The position numbers and the translations under genes are program-made. From Corynebacterium lubricantis DSM 45231 (GTDB lineage Bacteria; Actinomycetota; Actinomycetes; Mycobacteriales; Mycobacteriaceae): DNA of 64,000 nt. Location of the stretch: positions 124,001-188,000 of the forward strand of contig NZ_KB902181.1 in the NCBI RefSeq assembly GCF_000379425.1, written 5' to 3'. How positions within the stretch are numbered: the stretch's first letter is position 1; the number at the start of each line of letters is the position of its first letter. Below the pieces are notes generated by a model that saw only the letters and a program-made list of their open reading frames with translations, ran no database searches and was not told where the DNA came from. Below are positions 9,588 through 18,493 of the stretch, in pieces.

Positions 9588-10517
9588 ATGATTATTTCTC
9601 TACCCAATACCAGCACTTCACAGATCTCTAAGACTCTGCTGCAAGCCCAGGAAAACTACTCTCTGGCAACCGGACGCGTTCTTACATTGATCGTAGTTGC
9701 CCGCGAGGAGGACGACGTGGATACTCTCCTCGACGTCGTCCGCGACGCGTCACACGAGCACCCTTCCCGCGTGCTATTTTTGGTTTCGGGATCGAAGAAG
9801 CGGGAGACATCGATGGATGCTGAGGCTATCCTCGCCGCTGACGCGGGCGCTTCCGAAATCGTCGTGTTGCGTTTGTATGGTGAGCTCACGGAGCAGTTGG
9901 CTTCCGTTGTGACTCCCCTGTTGTTGCCTGATACTCCGATTGTGGCGTGGTGGCCTACCACTGCGCCTTCGCACCCGAGCGAGCACCCGATTGGCAAGAT
10001 CGCGCAACGTCGCATCACAAACGCGCGCTACAGTGTATCCGGCAACGCTCTCCTGCGTCTGTCCAATGGTTACACTCCTGGCGATTCGGACATGATTTGG
10101 TCACGGATCACGCCGTGGCGTGGCATCGTCGCTTCGGCGATTGATCGCCACCCGCATGAAGAGATCGAAGCAGCGGAAATTCTCGGACCTGCGGACAACC
10201 CGAGCGTGGATATCGCTGCCGGTTGGTTGGCCGAAAGGCTGAAAATCAATGTGCAGCGGAAAAGTTTCGCTCCCGGCGAGGAAGATAAGAAGACTCTATT
10301 TTCGATCCGTTCGGTGGTCTTGCACCGCGCTTCCGGACCTGTGATCGTGCGCGTCAAGGACGAGCAGACCATGTGTCTGGAGCTTCCGAACCAGCCTGAC
10401 TCCTTGGTCGCCACGAATATTCGCACAGATGCGGAGTGTCTCGCTGAGGAGCTGCGCCACCTCGACCCCGACGTAGCATACGAGCGTGCCCTTAAAGGGT
10501 TAGCTCACGTCCATTAA
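9588..10517 (+). CDS. opcA: Glucose-6-phosphate dehydrogenase assembly protein OpcA
   Basis: A 309-residue protein of the OpcA family, found in actinobacteria and cyanobacteria next to zwf and needed for oligomerisation or activity of the dehydrogenase. Recognisable segments are TPIVAWWPTTAPSHPSEHPI in the middle and WSRITPWRGIVASAID just after it. There is no known catalytic motif. ATG 9588 follows GAAAGGA. Its place directly after zwf supports the assignment. Confidence 0.93.
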   Translation: MIISLPNTSTSQISKTLLQAQENYSLATGRVLTLIVVAREEDDVDTLLDVVRDASHEHPSRVLFLVSGSKKRETSMDAEAILAADAGASEIVVLRLYGELTEQLASVVTPLLLPDTPIVAWWPTTAPSHPSEHPIGKIAQRRITNARYSVSGNALLRLSNGYTPGDSDMIWSRITPWRGIVASAIDRHPHEEIEAAEILGPADNPSVDIAAGWLAERLKINVQRKSFAPGEEDKKTLFSIRSVVLHRASGPVIVRVKDEQTMCLELPNQPDSLVATNIRTDAECLAEELRHLDPDVAYERALKGLAHVH

Positions 10518-10536
10518 TTCAGTACAGGAGCATTTT

Positions 10537-11262
10537 ATGGTTACGGTTTCCAAGGTCCCCGATCTTGTTTCACTTATCGACGAGGCCGCCACGCGGTTCG
10601 TCGATACTGTTTCGGCGATCCAGGCTGATTCCGCTGGTGGCGTGGGCGGCGACGGCATCGCGCGAGTCGTAGTTACCGGTGGCACGGCTGGAATCGGTTT
10701 GTTGGAAAAGTTGGCTACCGTCAACGGTGTGAATTGGTCGCAGATCTACATCTTCTTCGGCGACGAGCGCAACGTGGCAGTCTCCCATCCAGATTCCAAC
10801 GAAGGCCAAGCGCGTGCAGCGCTGTTTGATCATGTAGAAATCCCTGACGAGCACATCTTTGGCTATGGTCTAGGAACTGCTGATCTTGAGCAGGCGTCGG
10901 CTGACTACGAGCAGTTAATCGTCGAAAAGGCCCCGCAGGGCTTCGACATCCATCTGCTGGGCATGGGCTACGAGGGCCATATTAATTCTTTGTTCCCTCA
11001 CTCCTCAGCTGTTGCCGAAAACGAGCGCCTCGTTGTTGCGGTGACGGATTCTCCGAAGCCACCATCCGAACGCTCCACTTTGACTCTTCCTGCTGTTTCT
11101 CGTGCTCAGCGGGTATGGCTTCTGGTCAATGGTGAGGATAAGGCGGAGGCAGCTGGGCGCGTAGCGCACGGCGCCGACTCCGCGGAATGGCCCGCGGCTG
11201 GTGCCCACGGTGTTCAGGAGACTATCTTGTTTGTTTCTGAAAGCGCCGCCACTCAGATCTAA
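10537..11262 (+). CDS. pgl: 6-phosphogluconolactonase
   Basis: A 241-residue DevB-type lactonase that hydrolyses 6-phosphogluconolactone, the product of Zwf. It has VTGGTAGIGLLEKL, the IFFGDERNVAVSHPDSNEGQA motif region near residues 73-93, and HLLGMGYEGHINSLFP with the catalytic histidine. CAGGAG lies 7 bp before ATG 10537. It is the last gene of the pentose-phosphate operon and is followed by a strong symmetrical terminator. Confidence 0.95.
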   Translation: MVTVSKVPDLVSLIDEAATRFVDTVSAIQADSAGGVGGDGIARVVVTGGTAGIGLLEKLATVNGVNWSQIYIFFGDERNVAVSHPDSNEGQARAALFDHVEIPDEHIFGYGLGTADLEQASADYEQLIVEKAPQGFDIHLLGMGYEGHINSLFPHSSAVAENERLVVAVTDSPKPPSERSTLTLPAVSRAQRVWLLVNGEDKAEAAGRVAHGADSAEWPAAGAHGVQETILFVSESAATQI

Positions 11263-11280
11263 ATCCGCACAATCACAGTA

Positions 11281-11330
11281 CAATCAACAAGGGCCTTGCG
11301 ACGAAAACGTCGCAAGGCCCTTGTTGATTG
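11281..11330 (+). terminator. Perfect 23-bp stem, probable bidirectional terminator
   Basis: A 23-bp perfect inverted repeat around an AAAA loop (arms 11281-11303 and 11308-11330; the centre reads TTGCGACGAAAACGTCGCAA). It lies between convergent pgl and soxA, so it can stop transcripts from both sides. The outer arms are AT-rich (CAATCAACAA / TTGTTGATTG), which would serve as the weak tail on either strand. Confidence 0.85.
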
Positions 11331-11350
11331 AGAGCTTGGAATTCTTCCAC

Positions 11351-12514
11351 CTAGCCCATCATTGTGGCGTGGATCGGTGTGTGCTTAGCGATGGAGAACT
11401 CTTCGCTATACAGCGGGTTAGCAGCTTGAGTAGCTAGCTTGACCGCTAGCTCGCCGTAGGCCGGGGCAAGCTTGAATCCGTGACCGGATCCGCCAGTCAG
11501 CACCACCACGTTGCCAACTGCGTCAATGATCGGCGCCTTGCTCGCGGTGTACGTGTCGTAGTGCACGCTATACCGGTTCGGTTCGGGTCGTACTCCTGGG
11601 AATAGCTCATGGACTTTTCTTCCGAATTCGGACACTGCGTCACGGTTCACTCGCGGATCTTCGTCTTCTATATGGGGATCAACGGGAACTCCCCACAGAT
11701 CAAGCCCCGCGATTTTCACGCTATATCCATCGACGCACGGAGCACCGAAGATATGGAAGTCATCCCTGTCGCGGATGAAGCATGGCATGCGTTTGGGCTG
11801 GAAATCCGCAAGGTTTTCTGGCTGGAACCACGTGAGAAGTAGTCGGCGGACTTCAATGAGTTCGGCAATCTCAGGCACCAACTCATTGCTCCACGCACCA
11901 CAGGTGACAATCACCTTGTCTACCTCAAGATCGCCTTCCGGTGAATGGATCACTACCTGGTCGTGATTATGGGTAATGCCTAAGATCTTGTGGTGCTCAT
12001 AAACCTGCGCACCATTTCGGGTGGCAAGCTCGATTGCACTGAGCACTGAGCTTTCGGGGCGCAGAGCCCCGCCTTGGAGATCCAACACGCCTGCTTCATC
12101 GTCTTGAAAATCCATTGCGGGATACCGCGTTCGCATCTGTTCAGCATTCAGGCGCTCGTGCGGAAGGTCATATTGCTGGACCGACTCGATGAGACGTTGG
12201 AAAGCTGGCTCCTGCTCACGTCCGGTGGACAACACCCCAAAATTGTGAAGGAGGATTCGACCCGATAGAGCCCCGAGCTCGGTCCACAGTTCCTTCGACC
12301 GTTGTAGCAACGGTACGTAGGTTGCTCCTTCATGGTAAGCGGTGCGGAACAGTCTGGATTCCCCGGTGTAGGCACCATAACCGTGTCCGATTCCGAACTG
12401 CTCAATCCCGATCGCGTCAACGCCAGGCGTTCGACTGAGCTGCCACAATGCCATTGAACCGGTTGATCCGAGCCCGATGACGGCGATTTTCTTCCTCAAG
12501 TTCATGATGCTCAT
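11351..12514 (-). CDS. soxA: FAD-dependent amine oxidase, monomeric sarcosine oxidase type
   Basis: A 387-residue DAO-family flavoprotein. The N-terminal FAD-binding Rossmann motif is IAVIGLGSTGSMALWQL, followed by GESRLFRTAYHEG. The C-terminal flavin site is GGSGHGFKLAPAYGEL; in sarcosine or N-methyltryptophan oxidases a nearby Cys binds FAD covalently, and I cannot confirm it here. The expected reaction is oxidative N-demethylation or deamination of a small amine, releasing an amine or ammonia, formaldehyde or an aldehyde, and peroxide. Last gene of amtA-ocd-soxA; AGGAG precedes ATG 12514. The true substrate is unknown, and the name follows C. glutamicum usage. Confidence 0.85.
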   Translation of the reverse strand: MSIMNLRKKIAVIGLGSTGSMALWQLSRTPGVDAIGIEQFGIGHGYGAYTGESRLFRTAYHEGATYVPLLQRSKELWTELGALSGRILLHNFGVLSTGREQEPAFQRLIESVQQYDLPHERLNAEQMRTRYPAMDFQDDEAGVLDLQGGALRPESSVLSAIELATRNGAQVYEHHKILGITHNHDQVVIHSPEGDLEVDKVIVTCGAWSNELVPEIAELIEVRRLLLTWFQPENLADFQPKRMPCFIRDRDDFHIFGAPCVDGYSVKIAGLDLWGVPVDPHIEDEDPRVNRDAVSEFGRKVHELFPGVRPEPNRYSVHYDTYTASKAPIIDAVGNVVVLTGGSGHGFKLAPAYGELAVKLATQAANPLYSEEFSIAKHTPIHATMMG

Positions 12515-12537
12515 GCTCTCCTAGTTAGTGTGTTGTG

Positions 12538-13686
12538 TTACGCCAACCGTGGTGATTCCCACAAGTTTAGTGATGTCCCAATTCCCTTGTCTAGGGCATT
12601 CTCATAGATTTGTGTGGCCCAAGCCACATCTTCCACTGGCATTCCTCCCACGGAGTAGAGGAAAATCTCTGAATCGTCGTTCCTCCCCTGAACGTTCCCA
12701 CTGCAAATGTCGCCGATCTGTTGAATCTTGTCTCGCTCCAGCTCTCCGGATCGAACCATGTCATGCCAATGCGTTCCTGGGATGCCGAGCAACTGGTATG
12801 CATTTGTGCCGTACTCCTCGGCCCACGCATCATAGAGACCCATGTAATCCACAACGAGTCGTACTTCCCCTTGCAAGAAATCGTCGTCAAAGCGAGCCGC
12901 AGCAGGCAAGAGTAGTGTCGCGCCAGGTTTGATCCATGACTTTTTGAAAAAGGGGAATGCTTCGGAGCCGGCAGCATCCGTGGTGGTCGCCGCGACGACG
13001 ATGTCTGCGTCTTTGGTCGCCTCTTCCACCGAGTCAACAGCGATGACCTCCACTTCTGGAAATTTTTCCAGTGCCCAGGTAGCAAACTTTGTGACACCGC
13101 GTTCACTTCGCCCCTTGATTTTGATGGTTGTGATGCCTGGTCTCAGAGCAAGACAAGCTTCAGTTGTGGTCCTTCCCATGACCCCGGGGCCAATCACCGC
13201 AAGTGTTGTGGCGCTTTCTCGGGCAAATAGTTTCACTCCGACACCTGGCACCGCGCCCGTTCGGTAGGCCGACAGCAGATTCGCCGACATAATGGATTTC
13301 GGAGCACCAGTGACCGTGTCATTGAGCACAAAGGTGTGAATCGAGCGAGGAAGTCCGGCCATGCGATTCTCTGCGTTCGAGCCGTACCACTTCACTCCCG
13401 TGTTGTTGAAGCGGCCGCCCAGATAGGCCGGCATGGCCATAAAACGGCGATCGGGGCCGTCCTTTGGCATTCCCGCGAACTGGGGTTCTTCCGGAAAGGT
13501 AATCATGGCACCGTGAGAGTTGGAATCAAGTCCGGCCATTTTATAGTCGCCTTGTGCAAGCAGGACCAGAGTTTCTTCCATGACATCGACGCACTGGGCG
13601 ATATCGGTAACTCCTGCTGCATACATGTCTTCTTCGTTGAGAAAGAGAAAGTCGATTGCTGTTGAGGGAATTTTTGCGGTGGTCAT
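12538..13686 (-). CDS. ocd: Ornithine cyclodeaminase/mu-crystallin family protein
   Basis: A 382-residue NAD(P)-binding protein. The Rossmann segment is LAVIGPGVMGRTTTEACLAL and the substrate-side segment is MSANLLSAYRTGAVPGVGVKLFA. The N-terminal sequence (EEDMYAAGVTDIAQCV, NSHGAMITFPEEPQF) resembles proteins labelled tyramine oxidase subunit B more than classical ornithine cyclodeaminases, as far as I recall. Activity on ornithine is therefore doubtful; it may act on an amine or imine product together with the neighbouring SoxA. ATG 13686 lies 3 bp after the amtA stop, with AAAGG inside the end of amtA, so translation is coupled. Confidence 0.8.
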   Translation of the reverse strand: MTTAKIPSTAIDFLFLNEEDMYAAGVTDIAQCVDVMEETLVLLAQGDYKMAGLDSNSHGAMITFPEEPQFAGMPKDGPDRRFMAMPAYLGGRFNNTGVKWYGSNAENRMAGLPRSIHTFVLNDTVTGAPKSIMSANLLSAYRTGAVPGVGVKLFARESATTLAVIGPGVMGRTTTEACLALRPGITTIKIKGRSERGVTKFATWALEKFPEVEVIAVDSVEEATKDADIVVAATTTDAAGSEAFPFFKKSWIKPGATLLLPAAARFDDDFLQGEVRLVVDYMGLYDAWAEEYGTNAYQLLGIPGTHWHDMVRSGELERDKIQQIGDICSGNVQGRNDDSEIFLYSVGGMPVEDVAWATQIYENALDKGIGTSLNLWESPRLA

Positions 13687-13689
13687 GCG

Positions 13690-15033
13690 TCAGGCCTTTC
13701 GATTCTCAGGAGTATGCTCTTCACGCGGTGAGGTACCGTCGGGAAATTCTGCAGGTATGGAGTGTTCAGGGTTCTTTCGACTAGCAAACTCTTGCCCATT
13801 TGGACTGAGTTGATAGGCAGACTCAGCGTGTTCGGAACGATCAATTCCGCTATCTTCAGCGTTGGGTTCGATGCGGATACCCATTGTCTTTTTCATCAAG
13901 GTCGCGATTATCCACGTCACCGTAAAGGCATAGACAATGGTGACCAGTACTGCGAGTGGCTCCCTCCACAGCAGCGACGCATCTCCGCCCCGCAGGACCC
14001 CAGCGATTCCTGCTGGTGCCGACGCGTCGCCTAAAAGCATCACGTAAAAGACACCCGCGATTCCCGCCATTCCGTGCACCGCGAACACGTCCACGGTGTC
14101 GTCGATACGATGCTTGCGCTTCCAGGTGATGGCCCACGCTGCAACCGCTGCTCCGAGGAAGCCGGTTAACAAAGCGCCGATCGGACTGACTGCATCGGCG
14201 GCTGGAGTAACGGCAACCAGTCCCGCGATGATGCCTGTTGCCAGGCCAAGGAGGGTGGAATGTCCGTACCGGATCCTCTCCACCACTACGAAGCCAAGCA
14301 TGCCACCGGCAGCGGCGAGCAAAGAGGTCACAACCACATAGCTTGCAAGGAAGTTGGCACCCCCTGCTGTCCCGCCGTTGAACCCGAACCAGCCAACCAT
14401 GATCAAACCTGCACCAAGCAACGTCAGGGGCAAGTTGTGAGGCCGCATCGAAGTGTTATGCCGAGGCCCAAGGACCAAAGCAAGAGCTAATCCAGTCGCG
14501 CCGGCATTCATATGGATGGCGGTGCCTCCTGCGAAGTCATGGAACCCGAGGACGTTGACCATCCAACCTCCGACAATGCCGGCTTCTTCGTCGTCGAATG
14601 CAAACACCCAGTGAGCCAGCGGCGAGTAGACGAAAGTGAGCCACAGGACACCGAAGATGAGCCAAGCGCCGAACTTCATCCGCCCAATTGCGCCGGAAGC
14701 CGCAAGAGCAAGAGAGATCGCTGCGAAAAGGATATAGAATCCTGCCCACATCATCCCTCCTGCCCCATCGTCCTCCATGACGGAGCGAAAGCCTGCGTAT
14801 TCAAGTGGATTACCGATGATGCCGAGCCCACCGAGGGAATTTCCCATCACCAAGCCGTGGCCGTAGAGCACATAGACAACGGCTGTGACAGCCAAGGAAC
14901 CCATCACCATCATGAAGGTGTTGAGGACTTGATGACCGCCAATCATTCCACCATAAAGGAAAGAGAGACCTGGAAACATTAGACTGACCAGCGCAAACGC
15001 TGCCAGTATCCAGGCTAGATCTGAGGGGTCCAT
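13690..15033 (-). CDS. amtA: Ammonium transporter (Amt family)
   Basis: A 447-residue membrane protein with about eleven hydrophobic helices. Amt signatures are MFPGLSFLYGGMIGGHQVLN at the start, DFAGGTAIHMNAGATGLALA with one pore histidine, and FAVHGMAGIAGVF with the second. It imports ammonium or methylammonium. The C-terminal ~55 residues are hydrophilic and longer than in many Amts. No glnK-type PII gene is adjacent; in C. glutamicum the PII partner is at another locus. AAAGGGA precedes ATG 15033. The gene is first in the operon, with two AmtR boxes at the promoter, so nitrogen starvation should derepress it. Confidence 0.95.
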   Translation of the reverse strand: MDPSDLAWILAAFALVSLMFPGLSFLYGGMIGGHQVLNTFMMVMGSLAVTAVVYVLYGHGLVMGNSLGGLGIIGNPLEYAGFRSVMEDDGAGGMMWAGFYILFAAISLALAASGAIGRMKFGAWLIFGVLWLTFVYSPLAHWVFAFDDEEAGIVGGWMVNVLGFHDFAGGTAIHMNAGATGLALALVLGPRHNTSMRPHNLPLTLLGAGLIMVGWFGFNGGTAGGANFLASYVVVTSLLAAAGGMLGFVVVERIRYGHSTLLGLATGIIAGLVAVTPAADAVSPIGALLTGFLGAAVAAWAITWKRKHRIDDTVDVFAVHGMAGIAGVFYVMLLGDASAPAGIAGVLRGGDASLLWREPLAVLVTIVYAFTVTWIIATLMKKTMGIRIEPNAEDSGIDRSEHAESAYQLSPNGQEFASRKNPEHSIPAEFPDGTSPREEHTPENRKA

Positions 15034-15054
15034 GCGTGTCCCTTTCGACTGAGT

Positions 15055-15060
15055 AGATTA
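15055..15060 (-). promoter_or_regulatory. Candidate -10 of the amtA promoter
   Basis: On the minus strand TAATCT fits the TAnnnT pattern 22 bp before the amtA start. The expected -35 position falls on the proximal AmtR box at 15077-15090, consistent with repression by occlusion. Pattern match only. Confidence 0.4.
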
Positions 15061-15076
15061 CGTTGAGCATTTCTAA

Positions 15077-15090
15077 CTATTGCTCGATAG
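15077..15090 (-). promoter_or_regulatory. AmtR box, promoter-proximal
   Basis: CTAT-TGCTCG-ATAG matches the published AmtR core CTAT-N6-ATAG of C. glutamicum exactly. It overlaps the likely -35 of amtA. Confidence 0.8.
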
Positions 15091-15110
15091 GAACTCTACA
15101 AGCGCAGTTT

Positions 15111-15124
15111 CTATCACTCAATAG
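15111..15124 (-). promoter_or_regulatory. AmtR box, promoter-distal
   Basis: TTT-CTAT-CACTCA-ATAG-AA matches the AmtR core exactly and also has the T-rich left flank of the full consensus. Its centre is 34 bp upstream of the proximal box. Confidence 0.85.
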
Positions 15125-15179
15125 AATGCATCTATTTGTAATCCATATCACCCTTGAGGCTGGATCAAAGCACGAAAAA

Positions 15180-15215
15180 GCGTACGGCCCCTTCCCGAAG
15201 GAAGGGGCCGTACGC
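15180..15215 (-). terminator. Terminator after secG
   Basis: A 16-bp perfect stem (GCGTACGGCCCCTTCC / GGAAGGGGCCGTACGC) with a CGAA loop. On the minus strand it is followed by CTTTTTCG, a good U-tract, so it ends the transcript that includes secG. Confidence 0.9.
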
Positions 15216-15259
15216 GAGAGCCGAGGCGGTTTCACCCGCCGTCAGGCCAGAAGAGCGAA

Positions 15260-15493
15260 CTACACGTACGCCTGAATTAAGTTCAATCCGACGATGCACG
15301 CAATCCAGACAATAGCCAGCAAGATGGTCACACGGTCAAGGTTCTTCTCCACCACTGTCGAGCCCGAGAGGTTAGACTGCATTCCTCCGCCGAACAGGCT
15401 AGACAGGCCACCGCCTTTACCCTTGTGCAGCAGCACGAAGACGGTCATCAAAATGGAGACGACAACCAAGACAATCTGAAGCGCCAATGTCAT
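15260..15493 (-). CDS. secG: Preprotein translocase subunit SecG
   Basis: A 77-residue membrane protein with two hydrophobic helices (about residues 5-22 and 55-75) separated by the family's glycine-rich loop, HKGKGGGLSSLFGGG. It assists SecYE in protein export across the cytoplasmic membrane. ATG 15493 is the only sensible start; a GAGGA lies about 12 bp upstream. Position next to ppc and the triose genes is conserved among corynebacteria. A strong terminator follows. Confidence 0.93.
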   Translation of the reverse strand: MTLALQIVLVVVSILMTVFVLLHKGKGGGLSSLFGGGMQSNLSGSTVVEKNLDRVTILLAIVWIACIVGLNLIQAYV

Positions 15494-15571
15494 GAAGGAT
15501 CGGTCCTCTTTCCTATAAAACGTGAACTTTTACAAGCTTACACCACATGCCCTGTTCTACGGCCATCGACG

Positions 15572-18346
15572 CTACCCGGAATTCCTTAGCGCAGTAGCCA
15601 ACCCATTCATGGTCAATTGGATACCTCGAGACACGCTCGTGCGTTGATCTCCAGCGCGGTGACGACGCAGCAATTCCAACTGAATCACATTCAATGGCAG
15701 CAGGTATGGGAATCGGGACCGCACCGAACGTGCGAGGTCTGGGTTATCGGCAAGCAATTCATCACTTTGAGTGACCAAAGCGAGCATGTCCAATGTCAGC
15801 TGATATTCATCAGAGATGGTGTCATAAATTCTCGTGGCAATCTCCTCATCCTGCACCAAAGTGGAATAGCGCTTCGCAAGCCGCATCTCCACCTTGGCCA
15901 TCACTTGAGCCATATTCGACATCACTGAGTTAAACCACGGCCAGTCACGGTAGAGCATCCTGAGCTCGTCGGTACGCGCGGCTTTTTCTTGCTCGTCCTG
16001 ACCTGCGTCGATCCACCACGCCAAAGCCGAGCCAACGCCAAACCAACCCGGGATCGCAGCGCGAGATTGAGTCCATGCAAGCACCCACGGGATGGCGCGG
16101 AGATCGGAAACATCGCGCGTTTGTTTTCTACTCGAGGGCCGCGACCCGATGTTGAGTTCGCTGATCTCGTCGACAGGAGTCGACTGCGTAAAATACTGGA
16201 TGAAACCAGGGTCTTCATGCACAAGCGCGGAGTATTTCTTTTTGCTCAACGTCGAAATCTCCCGCATCACCTCACATGCGCGGTCATGGTCGTCGAGATG
16301 ATCGGCTGGAAGTAAACTCGCCTCGATTGTGGCTGACACCAACGCCTCAAGATTGCGCCTAGCGGACTGCGGATTGCCGTATTTCGCCGAGATGATCTCG
16401 CCTTGCTCGGTGATGCGCACCGATCCCCGCACGGCTCCTTCGGGTTGGGCGAGGATGGCCTCGTACGATGGCCCGCCTCCCCTGCCGACAGTTCCGCCGC
16501 GTCCGTGGAATAACCGAATCCGCACGCCTTCCTGCGTGCCTAGCTGCACCAGCCGGGTCTCCGCATCGTAAAGCGCCCAATTGGCGGCGAAATAACCGCC
16601 GTCCTTGTTTGAATCCGAGTATCCCAACATAACTTCCTGCAGGTCTCCGCGCTGACGGAGATAATCGCGATACATCGGGATATCCCACAGCGCAGCCAGG
16701 ACCTGGGCACCGGCGTCAAGATCTTCAATTGTTTCAAACAATGGAATGATATCCACGCGACCTGCAAGATGGTCATTGTGCACTTGCAGGAGCCCGACCT
16801 CTTTGAGTAGCACCATCGGTTCAAGAATGTCCGAAACAGACTTTGCCATCGAGATGATCTGACGCGGCACCATTTCTGGACCAAACGCCTCCACCGCCTC
16901 AGCCGCCTGTTCAAGCAGGCGCATTTCACGCTCGGCTGTCTCGCTTAAGGTCACTTTTGCCTTCGGCATCAAGGGCCTCGGGCTCTGCAGCTCTTGCAGC
17001 AGGATCCCAATCTTCTCATCTTCTCCGAGGCCTGAGTAGTTTTCGTGCACTCTCGCCATGGCAAAGAGTTCTTCCACGATGCTTTCAAAACTTTCGGAAT
17101 TCTGGCGTAAATCTATGGAGTAGAGATGAAAGCCAAAGGTAGCTACAGCGGCTCGCAGCCTAGACAGGCGGTCGTCTGCCACGATGGTGTCATGTGAAGC
17201 GCGCAAGGACGTATCGACGATATCAAGTTCAGCCTTAAACTCTTCCACACCACCATAAGGCTCGAAGACTTCATGCCATGTGCCGTCAAAAGTTTCGGAA
17301 CCCAAAACGGATGCAGCTGTTGCTCGAATTCGGCCTCGAATCCCGTGCAGGGCGCGCCGATAAGGCTCATCGATTCGGCTCGGTACATTATTGTGCCCCG
17401 CCGATGCGAGGCTAACAAGCTCTACAGTGACCTCAGTCATGCGATCTGAAAGACTCAGTTCGTGTTCGAGCGCATTGAGTTGAGATTCGTAATGCTTGAA
17501 CACGACTTCCGCTGCTCGACGAGTGGCATAATCCAGAGTTTCTGCCGTCACATAAGGGTTTCCATCGTGATCGCCCCCGATCCAGCTACCTGGCCTCACG
17601 AGCGCAGTGGTGATTGCCCCCGTATCGTACTTATCAGTCAATGTTTTGTGGACATCGAAATTGATCTGGGGAATCTGCTCCAGCAGGGACAGCTTATAAT
17701 AGCGTAAGCCAACCTCAACTTCATCTTCGATTCTCGGGCGAGCGACACGAATCAGTGCGGTTTGCCAGAGGATCGTCATCCGCCGGCGGATATTGTGGTC
17801 GATCTCATCAACGAGCGATTTGGTACGAGCAGTCTCAGGCCGGTCGAGGATGCGGTGGCGCTCCATCATGAGGTTCGTGACGTGTTTCTGAGCGTCAAAT
17901 ACCGTGCGTCGGCGAGTTTCTGTCGGATGCGCCGTTAACACTGGAGAGACAAGTCCATCTCTAAACATGTCTTCGATCTCTTGCGTCGATGCAGTCGACG
18001 AGTCCAATTTTGCCCATGTTGCCTCCAAAGTGGAGTCTGGCGCTGGTTTACCCGCATCAAGATCCTTTTCCCGCTTCCACGCATCGTGAAGGTCTTCAGC
18101 CAGGTTTGCCATCAGAGCGAAGTGACTAAAAGCTCGAATAATCTGCGTAGCATCTTCCGGCGGGACGTTAGCGAACATATCCGTCAAGACAGAAAGCTCT
18201 TCGTTTCCTTTGGCGATCTCAAAGGCCGCTTGGCGGGCACCTTCGACGCGATCGAAAACTTCTTCACCCTCTTGCTCAGCAATGATCTCACCGAGAATCC
18301 GACCTAGATGGCGAATATCCTCTTGCAGGTGATCGTGGTTATCCAT
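15572..18346 (-). CDS. ppc: Phosphoenolpyruvate carboxylase
   Basis: The main anaplerotic enzyme, converting PEP and bicarbonate to oxaloacetate. With ATG 18346 the protein has 924 residues, close to the family norm. Catalytic signatures are VLTAHPTETRRRTVFDAQ near residue 145, GYSDSNKDGGYFAANWALY near 555, and the glycine-rich FHGRGGTVGRGGGPSYEAI near 590. I chose 18346 because AAAGGA lies 11 bp before it; in-frame ATGs at 18358 and 18376 either overlap that site or lack one. It lies between tpiA and secG, as in C. glutamicum. Confidence 0.96.
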   Translation of the reverse strand: MDNHDHLQEDIRHLGRILGEIIAEQEGEEVFDRVEGARQAAFEIAKGNEELSVLTDMFANVPPEDATQIIRAFSHFALMANLAEDLHDAWKREKDLDAGKPAPDSTLEATWAKLDSSTASTQEIEDMFRDGLVSPVLTAHPTETRRRTVFDAQKHVTNLMMERHRILDRPETARTKSLVDEIDHNIRRRMTILWQTALIRVARPRIEDEVEVGLRYYKLSLLEQIPQINFDVHKTLTDKYDTGAITTALVRPGSWIGGDHDGNPYVTAETLDYATRRAAEVVFKHYESQLNALEHELSLSDRMTEVTVELVSLASAGHNNVPSRIDEPYRRALHGIRGRIRATAASVLGSETFDGTWHEVFEPYGGVEEFKAELDIVDTSLRASHDTIVADDRLSRLRAAVATFGFHLYSIDLRQNSESFESIVEELFAMARVHENYSGLGEDEKIGILLQELQSPRPLMPKAKVTLSETAEREMRLLEQAAEAVEAFGPEMVPRQIISMAKSVSDILEPMVLLKEVGLLQVHNDHLAGRVDIIPLFETIEDLDAGAQVLAALWDIPMYRDYLRQRGDLQEVMLGYSDSNKDGGYFAANWALYDAETRLVQLGTQEGVRIRLFHGRGGTVGRGGGPSYEAILAQPEGAVRGSVRITEQGEIISAKYGNPQSARRNLEALVSATIEASLLPADHLDDHDRACEVMREISTLSKKKYSALVHEDPGFIQYFTQSTPVDEISELNIGSRPSSRKQTRDVSDLRAIPWVLAWTQSRAAIPGWFGVGSALAWWIDAGQDEQEKAARTDELRMLYRDWPWFNSVMSNMAQVMAKVEMRLAKRYSTLVQDEEIATRIYDTISDEYQLTLDMLALVTQSDELLADNPDLARSVRSRFPYLLPLNVIQLELLRRHRAGDQRTSVSRGIQLTMNGLATALRNSG

Positions 18347-18429
18347 TAAATTCGTCATCCTTTCGCATTCTGACATTTAACCGGTATCGCGGGTATCGAA
18401 ACCTTATGAATCCCTTTAGAGACACCACT

Positions 18430-18466
18430 GCCCCGAGTGAGGTCGACTGCGCCTCAAACTCGGGGC
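18430..18466 (-). terminator. Possible terminator or attenuator between tpiA and ppc
   Basis: CCCCGAGTGAGG pairs with CCTC and ACTCGGGG (two unpaired A) plus a closing G-C pair. There is no clear T-run on either side, so it may only partly reduce read-through from tpiA into ppc. Confidence 0.5.
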
Positions 18467-18493
18467 TGCAATGGTGCACCGAAGGTGACTGAA

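Noticed and set aside
15111..15150. A third AmtR box (CTATTTGTAATCCA) upstream of amtA
   Set aside because: The right half-site does not match ATAG.
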